Positions 26,001 to 33,714 of a stretch of DNA of 37,208 nucleotides are shown piece by piece. Position 1 is the first letter of the stretch, and each line of letters begins with the position of its first letter. The notes under the pieces were generated by a model, which had not been told where the DNA came from, made no database searches, and worked only from the letters and a program-made list of their open reading frames with translations. The position numbers were made by a program, and so were the translations under genes. The DNA is taken from assembly GCA_903953895.1 (NCBI GenBank), contig CAJBLH010000179.1, positions 1 through 37,208 on the forward strand, read 5' to 3'. Source of the DNA: an uncultured Desulfobacteraceae bacterium (lineage in GTDB: Bacteria > Desulfobacterota > Desulfobacteria > Desulfobacterales > Desulfatirhabdiaceae).

Positions 26001-28475
26001 ATCTTCAAGATTCTTCTCTACAAGATCAGATGTGTTTAACACTACAATATCCCAAGAAACCTGAACGCGCTTAATATCTTCTGGAGATATGGCATGTATC
26101 CGATCAGCAACTCCAGCATCATTGAAAAACCTCATTTTCTCATTGGATATATCTGCCACATTGCCATTTAAATACAATCGAAGCCGTGGAAGATCTATTA
26201 CATCACATATCACGCAGGGATCTACTGATGGGAAAAAAAGAGCTTTAATTTCTTGATGGGTAAGATGAACATTTTGAAAGTATTCATAAATTGAAATTCT
26301 ACGAAAAAGTTCATCCATGGATTGACTTTTTGCAATAGTACTTCTGCTATCTTTTTGGACATCATACAGAGGATTCATTCGACCTTTATAAATATATTCC
26401 ATGAGCTCATTTGTCTTTTTTTCCGGCGTATGATTTATTAAATATTCTTCATAACCTTTTCGTGCTATGGCTCTGGCCTCTGCTGGATGTTTCAGATAAT
26501 AGCGAATTTTTTCAACCAAATCTTGGAGATTGTCATAACAAACGAGATGCTCACCATCTTTAAATATCATTTCAAGGCCAGATTCTTTGCTTAATCTGTC
26601 GGTCAATAAAAAACCTCCACTGGAAAGCACTTCAAATACACGCAAATTGAGATCGCCATTGAGGCTGATATTCAAATTGATCAGAGATTTTGAATAGATT
26701 TCGGCTGCTTTTTCATGCGGAGCCTGAATAATGTTTACTGCTATGCCATTAGTTTGAAGAAACTGAAGAACTGTTTTTCGATATGGGTGCCATTTACCAA
26801 CCTGACCAACGAAAGATATATCATATAGTTTTTCTTCTACATAAGGTTGTTCATGAGGGAAAATATTAATGCCGGGAAGCCAGAATATTTTCTCAAATCC
26901 AGCTTCTTTGAAAAAATGCAGATGGTGTCTCTTGTGATCTGACGTTATAAAATCAAATTGTTCTTTCAATGCATATGACAGCAGGGTTTGTATCGGTGAG
27001 TCAAGATGTTGAGTATTGCCCAATATAAGGACTTTGGGGCAGGTAAATACCTTAAGATTTGTTGGGAAGTTTCTGCGTGTGGCATCAGCTTTTACAATTA
27101 TAACTTCTGGATACTGTTTTGATGATAATAAACTAGAAATTCCTCTGACATCATATGATCCAAGTGGAGTCTTAATTGTTTTGTAAAGGTCATTGATCTG
27201 CTGAGTTTCACAATCAGGGCCACAGAAAATCTCATTGGTCGAAAAAAGTATGGAACGATATGCCTGGCGATTGCTGAGAAAAAAAAATATGGTCTGTAGG
27301 GCAGGAAATAATTCGAGATCAGATACACTTCTATCTACTTTATTCTGTATCAAATTAGCAGGTTGAATTTTTTTATTGGTAACATTTGGAATAGAACATG
27401 ATTGATAATATGGTTTTATAGATGACAAAAGCTGTTGATTATTAATTGGACATAGTTGTGATTTTATGGTGTCAAATTGGTTCAGCTCTAATATTTCTGG
27501 AAAAAAATATTTTATTATTTCTATTGCTTGGATTAGTTCAAAATAGCTATCAATTTGTAAAGATGGATAAGAACTGAATCGTGAAATAACTTGATCAGCA
27601 TGCTTTAGTAACGTTTTTATCTCATTAAGCATCAATGTTCCAAATCTATGACGATAACAGTTCTTAATATCTGTTAATAAAATCTCTTTTTCTTTAGCAG
27701 AAAAATTGAAATCCCTAATAATTTTAATTTGTGTAAATGCCAGCATGGTCCATGGGACGAGAGCTTTGATATCAGATTTAATAAACCATCCAACCTGACG
27801 CTGCGTCATGTCTTGAACAGTTTCTTTATTTCGATTTTGGCGACGAAAAAAAAGAGGTTGTTTTATTTGCGCGATTGTTCCGATTAAGCTTAACTTAGCC
27901 ATCATCGCAAGATCTGGTCCTATTGTAGCTCCGATATTCATCGCTTCTTTGAATGCAGGCATCCGATATATTCCATAAACCATATTCATCGCTGAAGATT
28001 CCCAAATAACTTTGCTAAATCTCTGACATATATCCATTCCTCGAGTATCGATACGATCTGCCATTAATTCGATAGGATACTCATCTTTATCTATCAATGT
28101 TGTCAATGGATAGGCCAAAACAACAGTTTCATCCTTATCAAAAATGTTTATCAAAGTAGTAATGAAACTAGGATGGTAAATATCATGATCTGCAGCCACC
28201 ATTAAGAATTCACCAGAACAGTAACTAACCGCTTTTTGCGAATTATAATTTGGCCCCATATTCTTTCTATTACGAAAATATCGAATTCTGTTGTTACGTT
28301 TAGCAAAATCCTGACAGATTTCGCTTGAACCGTCTTCTGAAGCATTATCAGAAATGACAATTTCAAAATTTTCATAATCCTGAAGAAGTAATGACTCAAT
28401 TGCTTTCGTAAGAAACATAGCGGCATTAAACACTGTCATTCCAATTGATACCAATGGGCTTTTTTTAGTATGCAT
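23031..28475 (-). CDS. Giant modular glycosyltransferase (GT2 - CgeB-like - TPR - GT4 - GT4)
   Basis: The protein has 1814 residues in one frame. Residues 1 to about 240 are a GT2 domain (VSIGMTVFNAAMFLTKAIES, DHD as the DxD-like metal site). About 450-700 is a CgeB-like GT-B domain (LNLRVFEVLSSGGFLLTD). About 700-870 is a segment I do not recognise. TPRs fill about 870-1010 (NALNNLGVISFQLTHNEAA). A first GT4 spans about 1030-1430 with the EX7E motif ESFAINHLE, and a second about 1460-1814 with EGFGMPIIE. A low-complexity linker with two EGE(K/R) units joins the two GT4s. No membrane helices are evident. The start has a GGAG ribosome site. It may build a short oligosaccharide for flagellin or a surface glycan. 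By eye the last GT4 is more GC-rich than the rest, suggesting fusion of separate genes. Confidence 0.88.
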   Translation of the reverse strand: MHTKKSPLVSIGMTVFNAAMFLTKAIESLLLQDYENFEIVISDNASEDGSSEICQDFAKRNNRIRYFRNRKNMGPNYNSQKAVSYCSGEFLMVAADHDIYHPSFITTLINIFDKDETVVLAYPLTTLIDKDEYPIELMADRIDTRGMDICQRFSKVIWESSAMNMVYGIYRMPAFKEAMNIGATIGPDLAMMAKLSLIGTIAQIKQPLFFRRQNRNKETVQDMTQRQVGWFIKSDIKALVPWTMLAFTQIKIIRDFNFSAKEKEILLTDIKNCYRHRFGTLMLNEIKTLLKHADQVISRFSSYPSLQIDSYFELIQAIEIIKYFFPEILELNQFDTIKSQLCPINNQQLLSSIKPYYQSCSIPNVTNKKIQPANLIQNKVDRSVSDLELFPALQTIFFFLSNRQAYRSILFSTNEIFCGPDCETQQINDLYKTIKTPLGSYDVRGISSLLSSKQYPEVIIVKADATRRNFPTNLKVFTCPKVLILGNTQHLDSPIQTLLSYALKEQFDFITSDHKRHHLHFFKEAGFEKIFWLPGINIFPHEQPYVEEKLYDISFVGQVGKWHPYRKTVLQFLQTNGIAVNIIQAPHEKAAEIYSKSLINLNISLNGDLNLRVFEVLSSGGFLLTDRLSKESGLEMIFKDGEHLVCYDNLQDLVEKIRYYLKHPAEARAIARKGYEEYLINHTPEKKTNELMEYIYKGRMNPLYDVQKDSRSTIAKSQSMDELFRRISIYEYFQNVHLTHQEIKALFFPSVDPCVICDVIDLPRLRLYLNGNVADISNEKMRFFNDAGVADRIHAISPEDIKRVQVSWDIVVLNTSDLVEKNLEDIIMSINLKFLIFSDCLTVVGESNQNKIVDFLLKIGFEKIQKNPDVFHWKDKSLWGEHLFLQGQTALAVKNFEYALQDNPTNENALNNLGVISFQLTHNEAAEKFLLKAVSLNRYNVHALNNLVQLYIKTERFEEVVGLLREVTTIDPERAESWYLLGFCQERLNLIKESYYSYQKARSIDEINYPTPEGIIASFEKLLSTANNEKFVPISKHILVINNLYPPQAQGEYENWLLDVVNILNERGHTIHVLTSNISFLGMADGNESNIDRSLQLLGVWKDREFNPIDNKKEINRINSHNTARIDNVIKECNADVCLIGNMNFLSRNILDIVMDKKIPIIHHLCNDLPNYDISDTPKNRLYHLATASSWLKNKIIRSGYPIQDISIARLGAFVDDYRMRIPPAIDQLRIVFTGAILPQHGPHILINALKKIYDMGIKFSCLFAGNAPDENFINKLKLFVFQTGMENMIQFTGDLNLNAKKQLFARHNIIVFPSCVNESFAINHLEAMAAGLTIVTSDTGVAKEIIEHGVNGAVFKPEDDSSLSKELIQLMNNPENWRKISIAGQRRALDIFDINMSVDAIESCFDKALKKSDPVISLSGGSNLNVSNPISEGEKPHCEGERTETVMGIGYEQKAFNSSKIIVDGVFFQMYRTGIARVWKSLLLRWANTQFGDQLLLLDRNGTSPEVAGLRYRRIAAYDYSNTDADRAMLQHVCDEENAAVFISTYYTTPLTTPSVFMGYDMIPEVAGWDTNHPMWREKQYGIRHATRYIVISQNTADDLRRFFPDITAEQITVAHTGVDFSRPSDKAIKTFKKQFGINKPYWLLVGGRGGYKNSILFFKAFAKLKNHRRDFAIVCTGPTGELEAEYAALIGNAAVFMLDLSDDDLQAAYAAAIALVYPSLYEGFGMPIIEAMACGCPVITSPSGSIPEVAGDAALLVNTSNVDEMLNAMKQVQKPQLRRLLIDRGMLRSRLYSWAKMADEVKNVLLRVITEK
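24150..24181 (-). repeat. Short direct repeat at the junction of the two GT4 modules
   Basis: TTCACCCTCGC occurs at 24150-24160 and 24171-24181, 21 bases apart, encoding SEGEKP and CEGERT on the minus strand. It falls in the linker between the two C-terminal glycosyltransferase domains. A Met codon at 24134 just after it could once have been the start of a separate glycosyltransferase gene. Confidence 0.55.
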
Positions 28476-28644
28476 AACTACTCCAAATATTTATGAGTTT
28501 TTGCGATAATGTTTCTGATTATAAAGGATTTGAGGATTTGGTGGTAATGGTTTATGTACATTCAAAAAATCTGAGGCTCATGTTGGGTTCTATGGTCTTA
28601 CCGGGCGAGCAACTCGACCAGGGGATGATGATGGGTTTTTTATT

Positions 28645-28878
28645 TCATATACGTCGTAAATGACCATCAGGGGCTACTGTTATAAGCGTCCTATACATAA
28701 TATCCCTGTCAATCATAAATTTTAAAGGGTTACCATCTGCAGCAACACGACCTACCTCTTTTAGTCTGCGCAGAAACTCACAAACAGCCATCTTGGGATT
28801 GTTGTACTTGCCCCAGGGCCGGTCTTTGCACATATCATTAGGCATATCGTCAATAAGCGTATCAAATACGACACAATA
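28645..28878 (-). pseudogene. C-terminal fragment of a second CmcI-type methyltransferase
   Basis: The frame YCVVFDTLIDDMPNDMCKD through DRPWGKYNNPK and ending TLITVAPDGHLRRI parallels the last 75 or so residues of the intact gene upstream (YCVVFDTIIEDMPDNVFPD, RPWGKGNNPK, LLITVAPDGYLKRL). It has an in-frame stop immediately before Tyr, lacks the N-terminal two thirds including the SAM site, and carries about ten extra residues in the middle. It begins 4 bases after the stop of the intact copy. This is a truncated paralogue, not a recent copy, since many positions differ. Confidence 0.8.
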
Positions 28879-28882
28879 TTAT

Positions 28883-29674
28883 TTAAATATGCTTTTTTAC
28901 TTCATTCAGACGCTTCAAATATCCGTCCGGTGCTACTGTGATCAAAAGTTTGTATTCAATTGATTTGTCGATTATAAACTCCGAATGATTTTTCAGATAC
29001 TCATAAACCGCTGTTTTAGGGTTATTACCTTTACCCCAGGGGCGGTCAGGAAACACGTTATCCGGCATATCCTCGATGATGGTATCAAAAACCACACAGT
29101 AGCTGCCTGGAGTAACCAGGGGTGCATAAGCTTCCAACTCGGCAAGAACGTGGTCATGGGTGTGCATGGAATCAAGACACACCAGCACGCGGGAGTATGC
29201 TGCAGCGATCTCGCAAACCTGCGCAACCACTTCCTGATCGATGGACGATCCTTCGATCAACTGAATTCGACTGAACATGGGGTGGTTTTCGATAGCCAAC
29301 CGATTGTGAGCCCGAATGTCTATATCGATTCCCAGAACCTTTCGATTCGACTTCACAGGATTGATCATCTTTTCTCCGGATTCAATAGCATCGGCCATAT
29401 CCATCAGCGCGATCATGGATGCACTGAAAATCAAAGACCCGCCATGAGCGATGCCGGTTTCGATAATCAGATCAGGCCTGACTTGCCAGATCAGCTCTTG
29501 AATGGCGACTATATCTTGGGGGTATTGAATGATTGGACGGGTAAACCAGGAAAAATTATATGAATACTTGGGAATTATCGACATGATCATGAATATGTCG
29601 CTTGCTTTCTTCAAATCTTCATTGAACATATTTGTTTCAATCCGCTCATAAGTGTTCTGTTCAAATAATATCAT
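28883..29674 (-). CDS. CmcI-type (cephalosporin hydroxylase / rhamnosyl O-methyltransferase family) SAM-dependent methyltransferase
   Basis: The 263-residue protein carries the SAM-binding loop ETGIAHGGSLIFSASM, the acidic strand VLGIDIDIRAHN, then VLVCLDSMHTHDHVLAEL with the putative metal-binding Asp/His residues. It ends DRPWGKGNNPKTAVYEYL. Members of this family are mostly sugar O-methyltransferases in glycan or glycopeptidolipid clusters, despite the hydroxylase name. The start overlaps the preceding gene by 14 bases with an AGGTGG site. Its likely job is O-methylation of a deoxysugar in the adjacent glycan pathway (inferred). Confidence 0.87.
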   Translation of the reverse strand: MILFEQNTYERIETNMFNEDLKKASDIFMIMSIIPKYSYNFSWFTRPIIQYPQDIVAIQELIWQVRPDLIIETGIAHGGSLIFSASMIALMDMADAIESGEKMINPVKSNRKVLGIDIDIRAHNRLAIENHPMFSRIQLIEGSSIDQEVVAQVCEIAAAYSRVLVCLDSMHTHDHVLAELEAYAPLVTPGSYCVVFDTIIEDMPDNVFPDRPWGKGNNPKTAVYEYLKNHSEFIIDKSIEYKLLITVAPDGYLKRLNEVKKHI

Positions 29675-30734
29675 TATCCACCTGAAGATAGTTAAATCGA
29701 TAATTGGTTAACTCTTTAATTTCAGTGATGTAATTGCTGTTCATAACAAAAACATCCGAACCTGGGGAAAGCAGGTTTACCGCCTCTTTCGGTGAATAAA
29801 CCCGAAGACCCGTGGCAGGCAGATATTTTCCCTGCTTCGCCGGACTGATGTCAACAACCACATCCACACCGGCACCAGCGCAATACATGAACAAACCAAA
29901 AATAACACCCTTTGACGCACCGCCCCATATAATGGAATGTTTCTTTTGCGATTTAATTCTGTTTACATAACCGTTAACCGTGTCAAGAAAATCCCTTGGA
30001 AATTCAGCCCGGTCAGACCGATCGTTTTTAGGCATTCTGACAGTAGATAAATCGGCAATCACATAAAGATATTGGCCCCCAAATGTATGCCCAATCTGAA
30101 ATATGCGACCGAACATACGGATAAAATCACTCATTCTGAAATAGTTCACATGCTCGTAATAAATATCGAACCAGGCTCTCTGTCTGCAAATCCAGTCGAA
30201 GCAAGGAACTTCGATATAAATTTTACCTTTTCCACCATTGGAATCGCATATATTTATAATGAATGCTACAGGATCCTGAACATGCTCCAGAACGTGTCGG
30301 AGAATGACGCCATCCGCACGCAATCTGACGTCGGGGCTAAAGTATTTCTTAATTACACATGGATTGCTTCCTTCGTAAGCTGGATCGAACCCAACGATAT
30401 GATATCCAAGTGATCGCAGTTGCTCAAGAAAATAGCCTTTACCACAGCCTACTTCAATTAGAGATAAATTATTAAAATGGCCATTAATAATATTTGAAAC
30501 TTCCAGGAGATGTTTTCGGAAAACCATGCTGAATGCCTGTTCGTTCTGATAACAATCATCATACAGCATCAGCTCTGATTTGAACGCCCGATTGAAAATC
30601 AGACCGGTTTCTATATCCTGTACCAAGACTACATCACCCTTGGCGCAGTTTCTTGCATCCTGTTTCGAATCAAATAGCCTATTCTGATAAATAGGTAATT
30701 GGTTCGCTCGATAAATTTCACGGTATCGGGTCAT
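29661..30734 (-). CDS. Class I SAM-dependent methyltransferase with C-terminal C-methyltransferase-like domain
   Basis: The 357-residue protein has a SAM motif IEVGCGKGYFLEQLRSLGY (about residues 92-110), FDPAYEG, and the post-motif VILRHVLEHVQDPVAF. A C-terminal domain (WGGASKGVIFGLFMYCAG, DISPAKQGKYLPATGL, VFVMNSNYITEI) resembles that of TylCIII/NovU-type sugar C-methyltransferases, but the N-terminal zinc-binding Cys cluster is missing. Its start overlaps the stop of the reductase/epimerase gene as ATGA, indicating coupling. It is probably a sugar or glycan methyltransferase; the exact acceptor cannot be read. Confidence 0.8.
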   Translation of the reverse strand: MTRYREIYRANQLPIYQNRLFDSKQDARNCAKGDVVLVQDIETGLIFNRAFKSELMLYDDCYQNEQAFSMVFRKHLLEVSNIINGHFNNLSLIEVGCGKGYFLEQLRSLGYHIVGFDPAYEGSNPCVIKKYFSPDVRLRADGVILRHVLEHVQDPVAFIINICDSNGGKGKIYIEVPCFDWICRQRAWFDIYYEHVNYFRMSDFIRMFGRIFQIGHTFGGQYLYVIADLSTVRMPKNDRSDRAEFPRDFLDTVNGYVNRIKSQKKHSIIWGGASKGVIFGLFMYCAGAGVDVVVDISPAKQGKYLPATGLRVYSPKEAVNLLSPGSDVFVMNSNYITEIKELTNYRFNYLQVDNDII

Positions 30735-31579
30735 GATAGTTCCATACAAGTATTCAACTTATGGCTGGTACCCCAAAAAGCCATAGGTTCATAGTCGGGA
30801 TAAGGATAATGCCCTAAATCTAATTTCAGGGTTGCGCCCCGTTCACGAATTCGCTGCTCCACCAGATGGCGAACCGAAATTGGCTTCCCATTGCAACAAT
30901 TGAAAATTCCCTGGTATTGTGGATGACAAACTAGAAAAACGATTCGACGAGCTACCTCCTGTACCGGGAGAAAATCGCGTAATTGTTCTCCCCACGACAT
31001 GTGAAATACGGGTTCAGAATTATCAATGCATCTATCCAGTTGAGACAGCAAACTGTTAGGATTTTGACCCGGACCATACATATAAAAAAGCCTGACCCAC
31101 TGCATCACAAATGGTCTTGAATTTTGCAGCATCTGAAGAAACTTTCGTAATGTGTCTTTAGCCAAACCATATGGATTTGTCGGAAAAGTAGGCATATCTT
31201 CAGACAACGGGCCGCATTGCATACCATACTCAAGGGATGTGCCCGTCACTAGAATATGCTTGGTTCCAGCCGATATCATGGTTTTGAGAAAACGATAATC
31301 CGCAGGAAAGTTGTCCTCTAAATGAAATAACTTCGTGTAATTGGGTAAGCCAGGCCATGCCAAATGCACAATAATATCTGGAATACCAAACAATTCAGAT
31401 GGATGCAATTCCAAATGATGTAGATCACAGGCAACAAAACGGACGCTGTCAAACCATTGCATCAGCCGGGCACGCTCATTATTGCGTGCGGTAGCCATTA
31501 CTTCGTGCCCCTGTGTCAGCAGTTCAGACACAACATGACGACCTATGAAACCCGTTGATCCGGTTACAAGAAATTTCAT
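30731..31579 (-). CDS. NAD-dependent epimerase/dehydratase (nucleotide-sugar reductase/epimerase)
   Basis: The 282-residue extended SDR has the cofactor loop VTGSTGFIGRHVV at residues about 5-17. IIVHLAWPGLPN follows, then the catalytic VTGTSLEYG strand and the YGLAK motif (YxxxK) in NPYGLAKDTLRKFL. It is compact, and the C-terminal substrate region is typical of NDP-sugar 4-ketoreductases or epimerases, such as those that follow CDP-hexose C-methyltransferases. The ATG at 31579 is preferred over upstream TTG codons. A 234-base space to the next gene shows nothing that I can identify. Confidence 0.85.
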   Translation of the reverse strand: MKFLVTGSTGFIGRHVVSELLTQGHEVMATARNNERARLMQWFDSVRFVACDLHHLELHPSELFGIPDIIVHLAWPGLPNYTKLFHLEDNFPADYRFLKTMISAGTKHILVTGTSLEYGMQCGPLSEDMPTFPTNPYGLAKDTLRKFLQMLQNSRPFVMQWVRLFYMYGPGQNPNSLLSQLDRCIDNSEPVFHMSWGEQLRDFLPVQEVARRIVFLVCHPQYQGIFNCCNGKPISVRHLVEQRIRERGATLKLDLGHYPYPDYEPMAFWGTSHKLNTCMELS

Positions 31580-31813
31580 TGTAAGCAAATCTTGGCGGGG
31601 GCAACAATTACAGACTGGACTTCCAATTCTGCGATATACGATTTGGTAAAATAGATGCGATGCATCATATAAAAAATACTCACTTACTCATTCTTCTCTC
31701 TTCAAAGGAGAGTTAATTGTCAGCGGCGAACTGAAATTGTATGTTATTCGACGGTTTGAAAATGTTGATTCATTTTTTTGGATTTTCTTCAGCACGACAG
31801 CTTTGGGTCGTGG

Positions 31814-33040
31814 TCAATGAATTTCAAGATATGGCAATACTACAATAAACCGTCCTCCCCACTCCCTTATATAATCGAGCTGATCCATTATCTCTACCTT
31901 CAAATTCCAAGGCAGGATAAGGATATAATCCGGTTTTTCCTCGTATATTCGCGCCTCGGTAACGATGGGAATACGGCTGCCAGGCATGAACTTGCCCTGC
32001 TTGGCTGGGTTGCGATCCACGACAAATGGAATGAGATCCGACCGTATGCCCGCATAATTCATCAATGTATTCCCTTTGGCCGCAGCACCGTATCCGGCAA
32101 CAATTTTATTTTGACGTCGGACTTCAAGTAGGAATGTAAGAAAATCGTTTTTAACCTTGTTCGCCTGCTCCTGAAAACCATCGTAATAGCTGGAATGATT
32201 CATTCCTGCAACGGACTCCCGTTCAAGCAGTTCCGCAACATGTGTACAGACAGGATGACTGCCAGTGTCTGTTCTCTGAGCAAAAACACGCAGGCTTCCA
32301 CCATGCGTTTCCAATTCCTCCACATCGAAAACAGTAAGTCCGTTGACTGCAAAAATGCGGCAGACCGTGGTAAAAGACAGATATGAAAAATGTTCGTGAT
32401 AGATGGTATCGAACTGTTTCTGTTCTATAAGGTGCATCAGATGCGGAAACTCGAAGGTCGCCACGCCATAAGGTTTGAGCAGAACTGCAAATCCCTGGGC
32501 AAAATCATTGATATCCGGAACATGCGCCAGCACATTGTTGGCAATCATCAAATCGGCCTGCTTCCCATGGCTTGCCAGTTGCTTTGCCAGGCTGCTGCAA
32601 AAAAAATCCTGAACGGTTTCAATTCCCTTCTGTTGTGCAGCCATAGCTGTGCCGGCTGTAGGCTCAATACCCAAACAAGGGATGGCACGTTGATTGACAT
32701 ACTGCAGCAGGTATCCATCATTGGATGCAATTTCCACCACATGATTATCTTGACCAAGACTGAAACGGTTCACCATAGATTCGACATAGTTTGAAGCGTG
32801 TTTGAGCCACTGATCTGAAAATGAGCTGAAATAAGCGTACTCTTCATTGAAGAGTTCCGCAGCTCGCGAATAGGCTTCAGCCTGCACCAGCCAGCAGGAT
32901 TCGCACACCAACACTTTCAGCGGAAACCATTTTTCCGGTCGTCGCAATGTCAATTTTGTCAGGTATGCATTGGATGGAGGGGCGCTGCCCAGATCAATCA
33001 GCGTTAAAGACACCTCAGCTCCACAATGTCTGCATTTCAT
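31814..33040 (-). CDS. Sugar C-methyltransferase, TylCIII/NovU type
   Basis: The 408-residue protein has an N-terminal zinc site (CRHCG near residue 3 and CESCWLVQ near 47), the SAM-binding VEIASNDGYLLQYV (about 101-114), and NVLAHVPDIN. The conserved EFPHLMHLIEQKQFDTIYHE and HFSYLS block is present. It closes with GYGAAAKGNTLMNYAGI and VVDRNPAKQGKFMPGS. This family transfers a methyl from SAM to C3 of NDP-4-keto-2,6-dideoxyhexoses or similar ketosugars, forming branched sugars. Its start overlaps the epimerase stop by 4 bases. Confidence 0.92.
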   Translation of the reverse strand: MKCRHCGAEVSLTLIDLGSAPPSNAYLTKLTLRRPEKWFPLKVLVCESCWLVQAEAYSRAAELFNEEYAYFSSFSDQWLKHASNYVESMVNRFSLGQDNHVVEIASNDGYLLQYVNQRAIPCLGIEPTAGTAMAAQQKGIETVQDFFCSSLAKQLASHGKQADLMIANNVLAHVPDINDFAQGFAVLLKPYGVATFEFPHLMHLIEQKQFDTIYHEHFSYLSFTTVCRIFAVNGLTVFDVEELETHGGSLRVFAQRTDTGSHPVCTHVAELLERESVAGMNHSSYYDGFQEQANKVKNDFLTFLLEVRRQNKIVAGYGAAAKGNTLMNYAGIRSDLIPFVVDRNPAKQGKFMPGSRIPIVTEARIYEEKPDYILILPWNLKVEIMDQLDYIREWGGRFIVVLPYLEIH

Positions 33041-33588
33041 AGCTCAATACCCCGAAAATGACTGCATAAAAACGGATGGCAAGAATCACGTTGCGAAAGC
33101 CCTGAAACAGGTAACGGCCATGTTATGCAAAATGCCGGATCATCATATCTACACCCTTGTTCAAATTCAGGACTGTAAAATGCAGAATGATGATAGATCA
33201 ATTCTGTATTATCGGCAAGGGCCTGAAAACCATGCGCGAATCCCTCCGGAATATAGACCATCCGCAAGTTGTCCATGGACAATTCCACACCATGCCATTG
33301 TAAACAGGTTGGGGAAACCGCCCTTAGGTCAACTATGACATCAAAAACAGCACCTTGAATGCAGCGAATTATTTTTGTCTCACACGCCGGTGGGCGTTGA
33401 TAATGCATTCCTCGAATCATCCCTTTATGTCGAGTGATAGAATGGTTGATCTGAACGATTTGCTTATTATAACCAATTTTTGAAAATTCTTTCTGACAGA
33501 AGGTGCGGACAAAGGCCCCTCGCTCATCCCTGAAAGGGTCAAGTTCAACGATATACGCTCCGGACAATGATGTTTCGATAAACTGCAT
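33037..33588 (-). CDS. dTDP-4-dehydrorhamnose 3,5-epimerase-like protein (RmlC/RfbC family)
   Basis: The 183-residue cupin has the family start (DERGAFVRTFCQKEF), the catalytic His strand GMIRGMHYQRPP (His about residue 61), IQGAVFDVIVDLR and the YIPEGFAHGFQAL segment. It ends YDDPAFCITWP. Length is that of RmlC. In a cluster with rfbF and a C-methyltransferase it probably epimerises C3 and/or C5 of a CDP- or dTDP-4-keto-6-deoxyhexose; which positions cannot be decided from sequence. It overlaps the downstream C-methyltransferase by 4 bases. A 126-base space separates it from rfbF. Confidence 0.9.
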   Translation of the reverse strand: MQFIETSLSGAYIVELDPFRDERGAFVRTFCQKEFSKIGYNKQIVQINHSITRHKGMIRGMHYQRPPACETKIIRCIQGAVFDVIVDLRAVSPTCLQWHGVELSMDNLRMVYIPEGFAHGFQALADNTELIYHHSAFYSPEFEQGCRYDDPAFCITWPLPVSGLSQRDSCHPFLCSHFRGIEL

Positions 33589-33714
33589 TTTATCGCCAAA
33601 AATATTTTTATTTATTGCGTCTCGACTCTATTTTTTTTTGCATTTTCAAAGTGTCGAATAACATAGGTTGAATGCTAATGTGATTACAATTACATATACT
33701 CATCGAATTGACAA

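Noticed and set aside
28518-28523. TATAAT on the minus strand upstream of the giant glycosyltransferase gene
   Set aside because: A good -10 hexamer but nothing resembling TTGACA at the right distance; AT-rich DNA makes such hexamers common.
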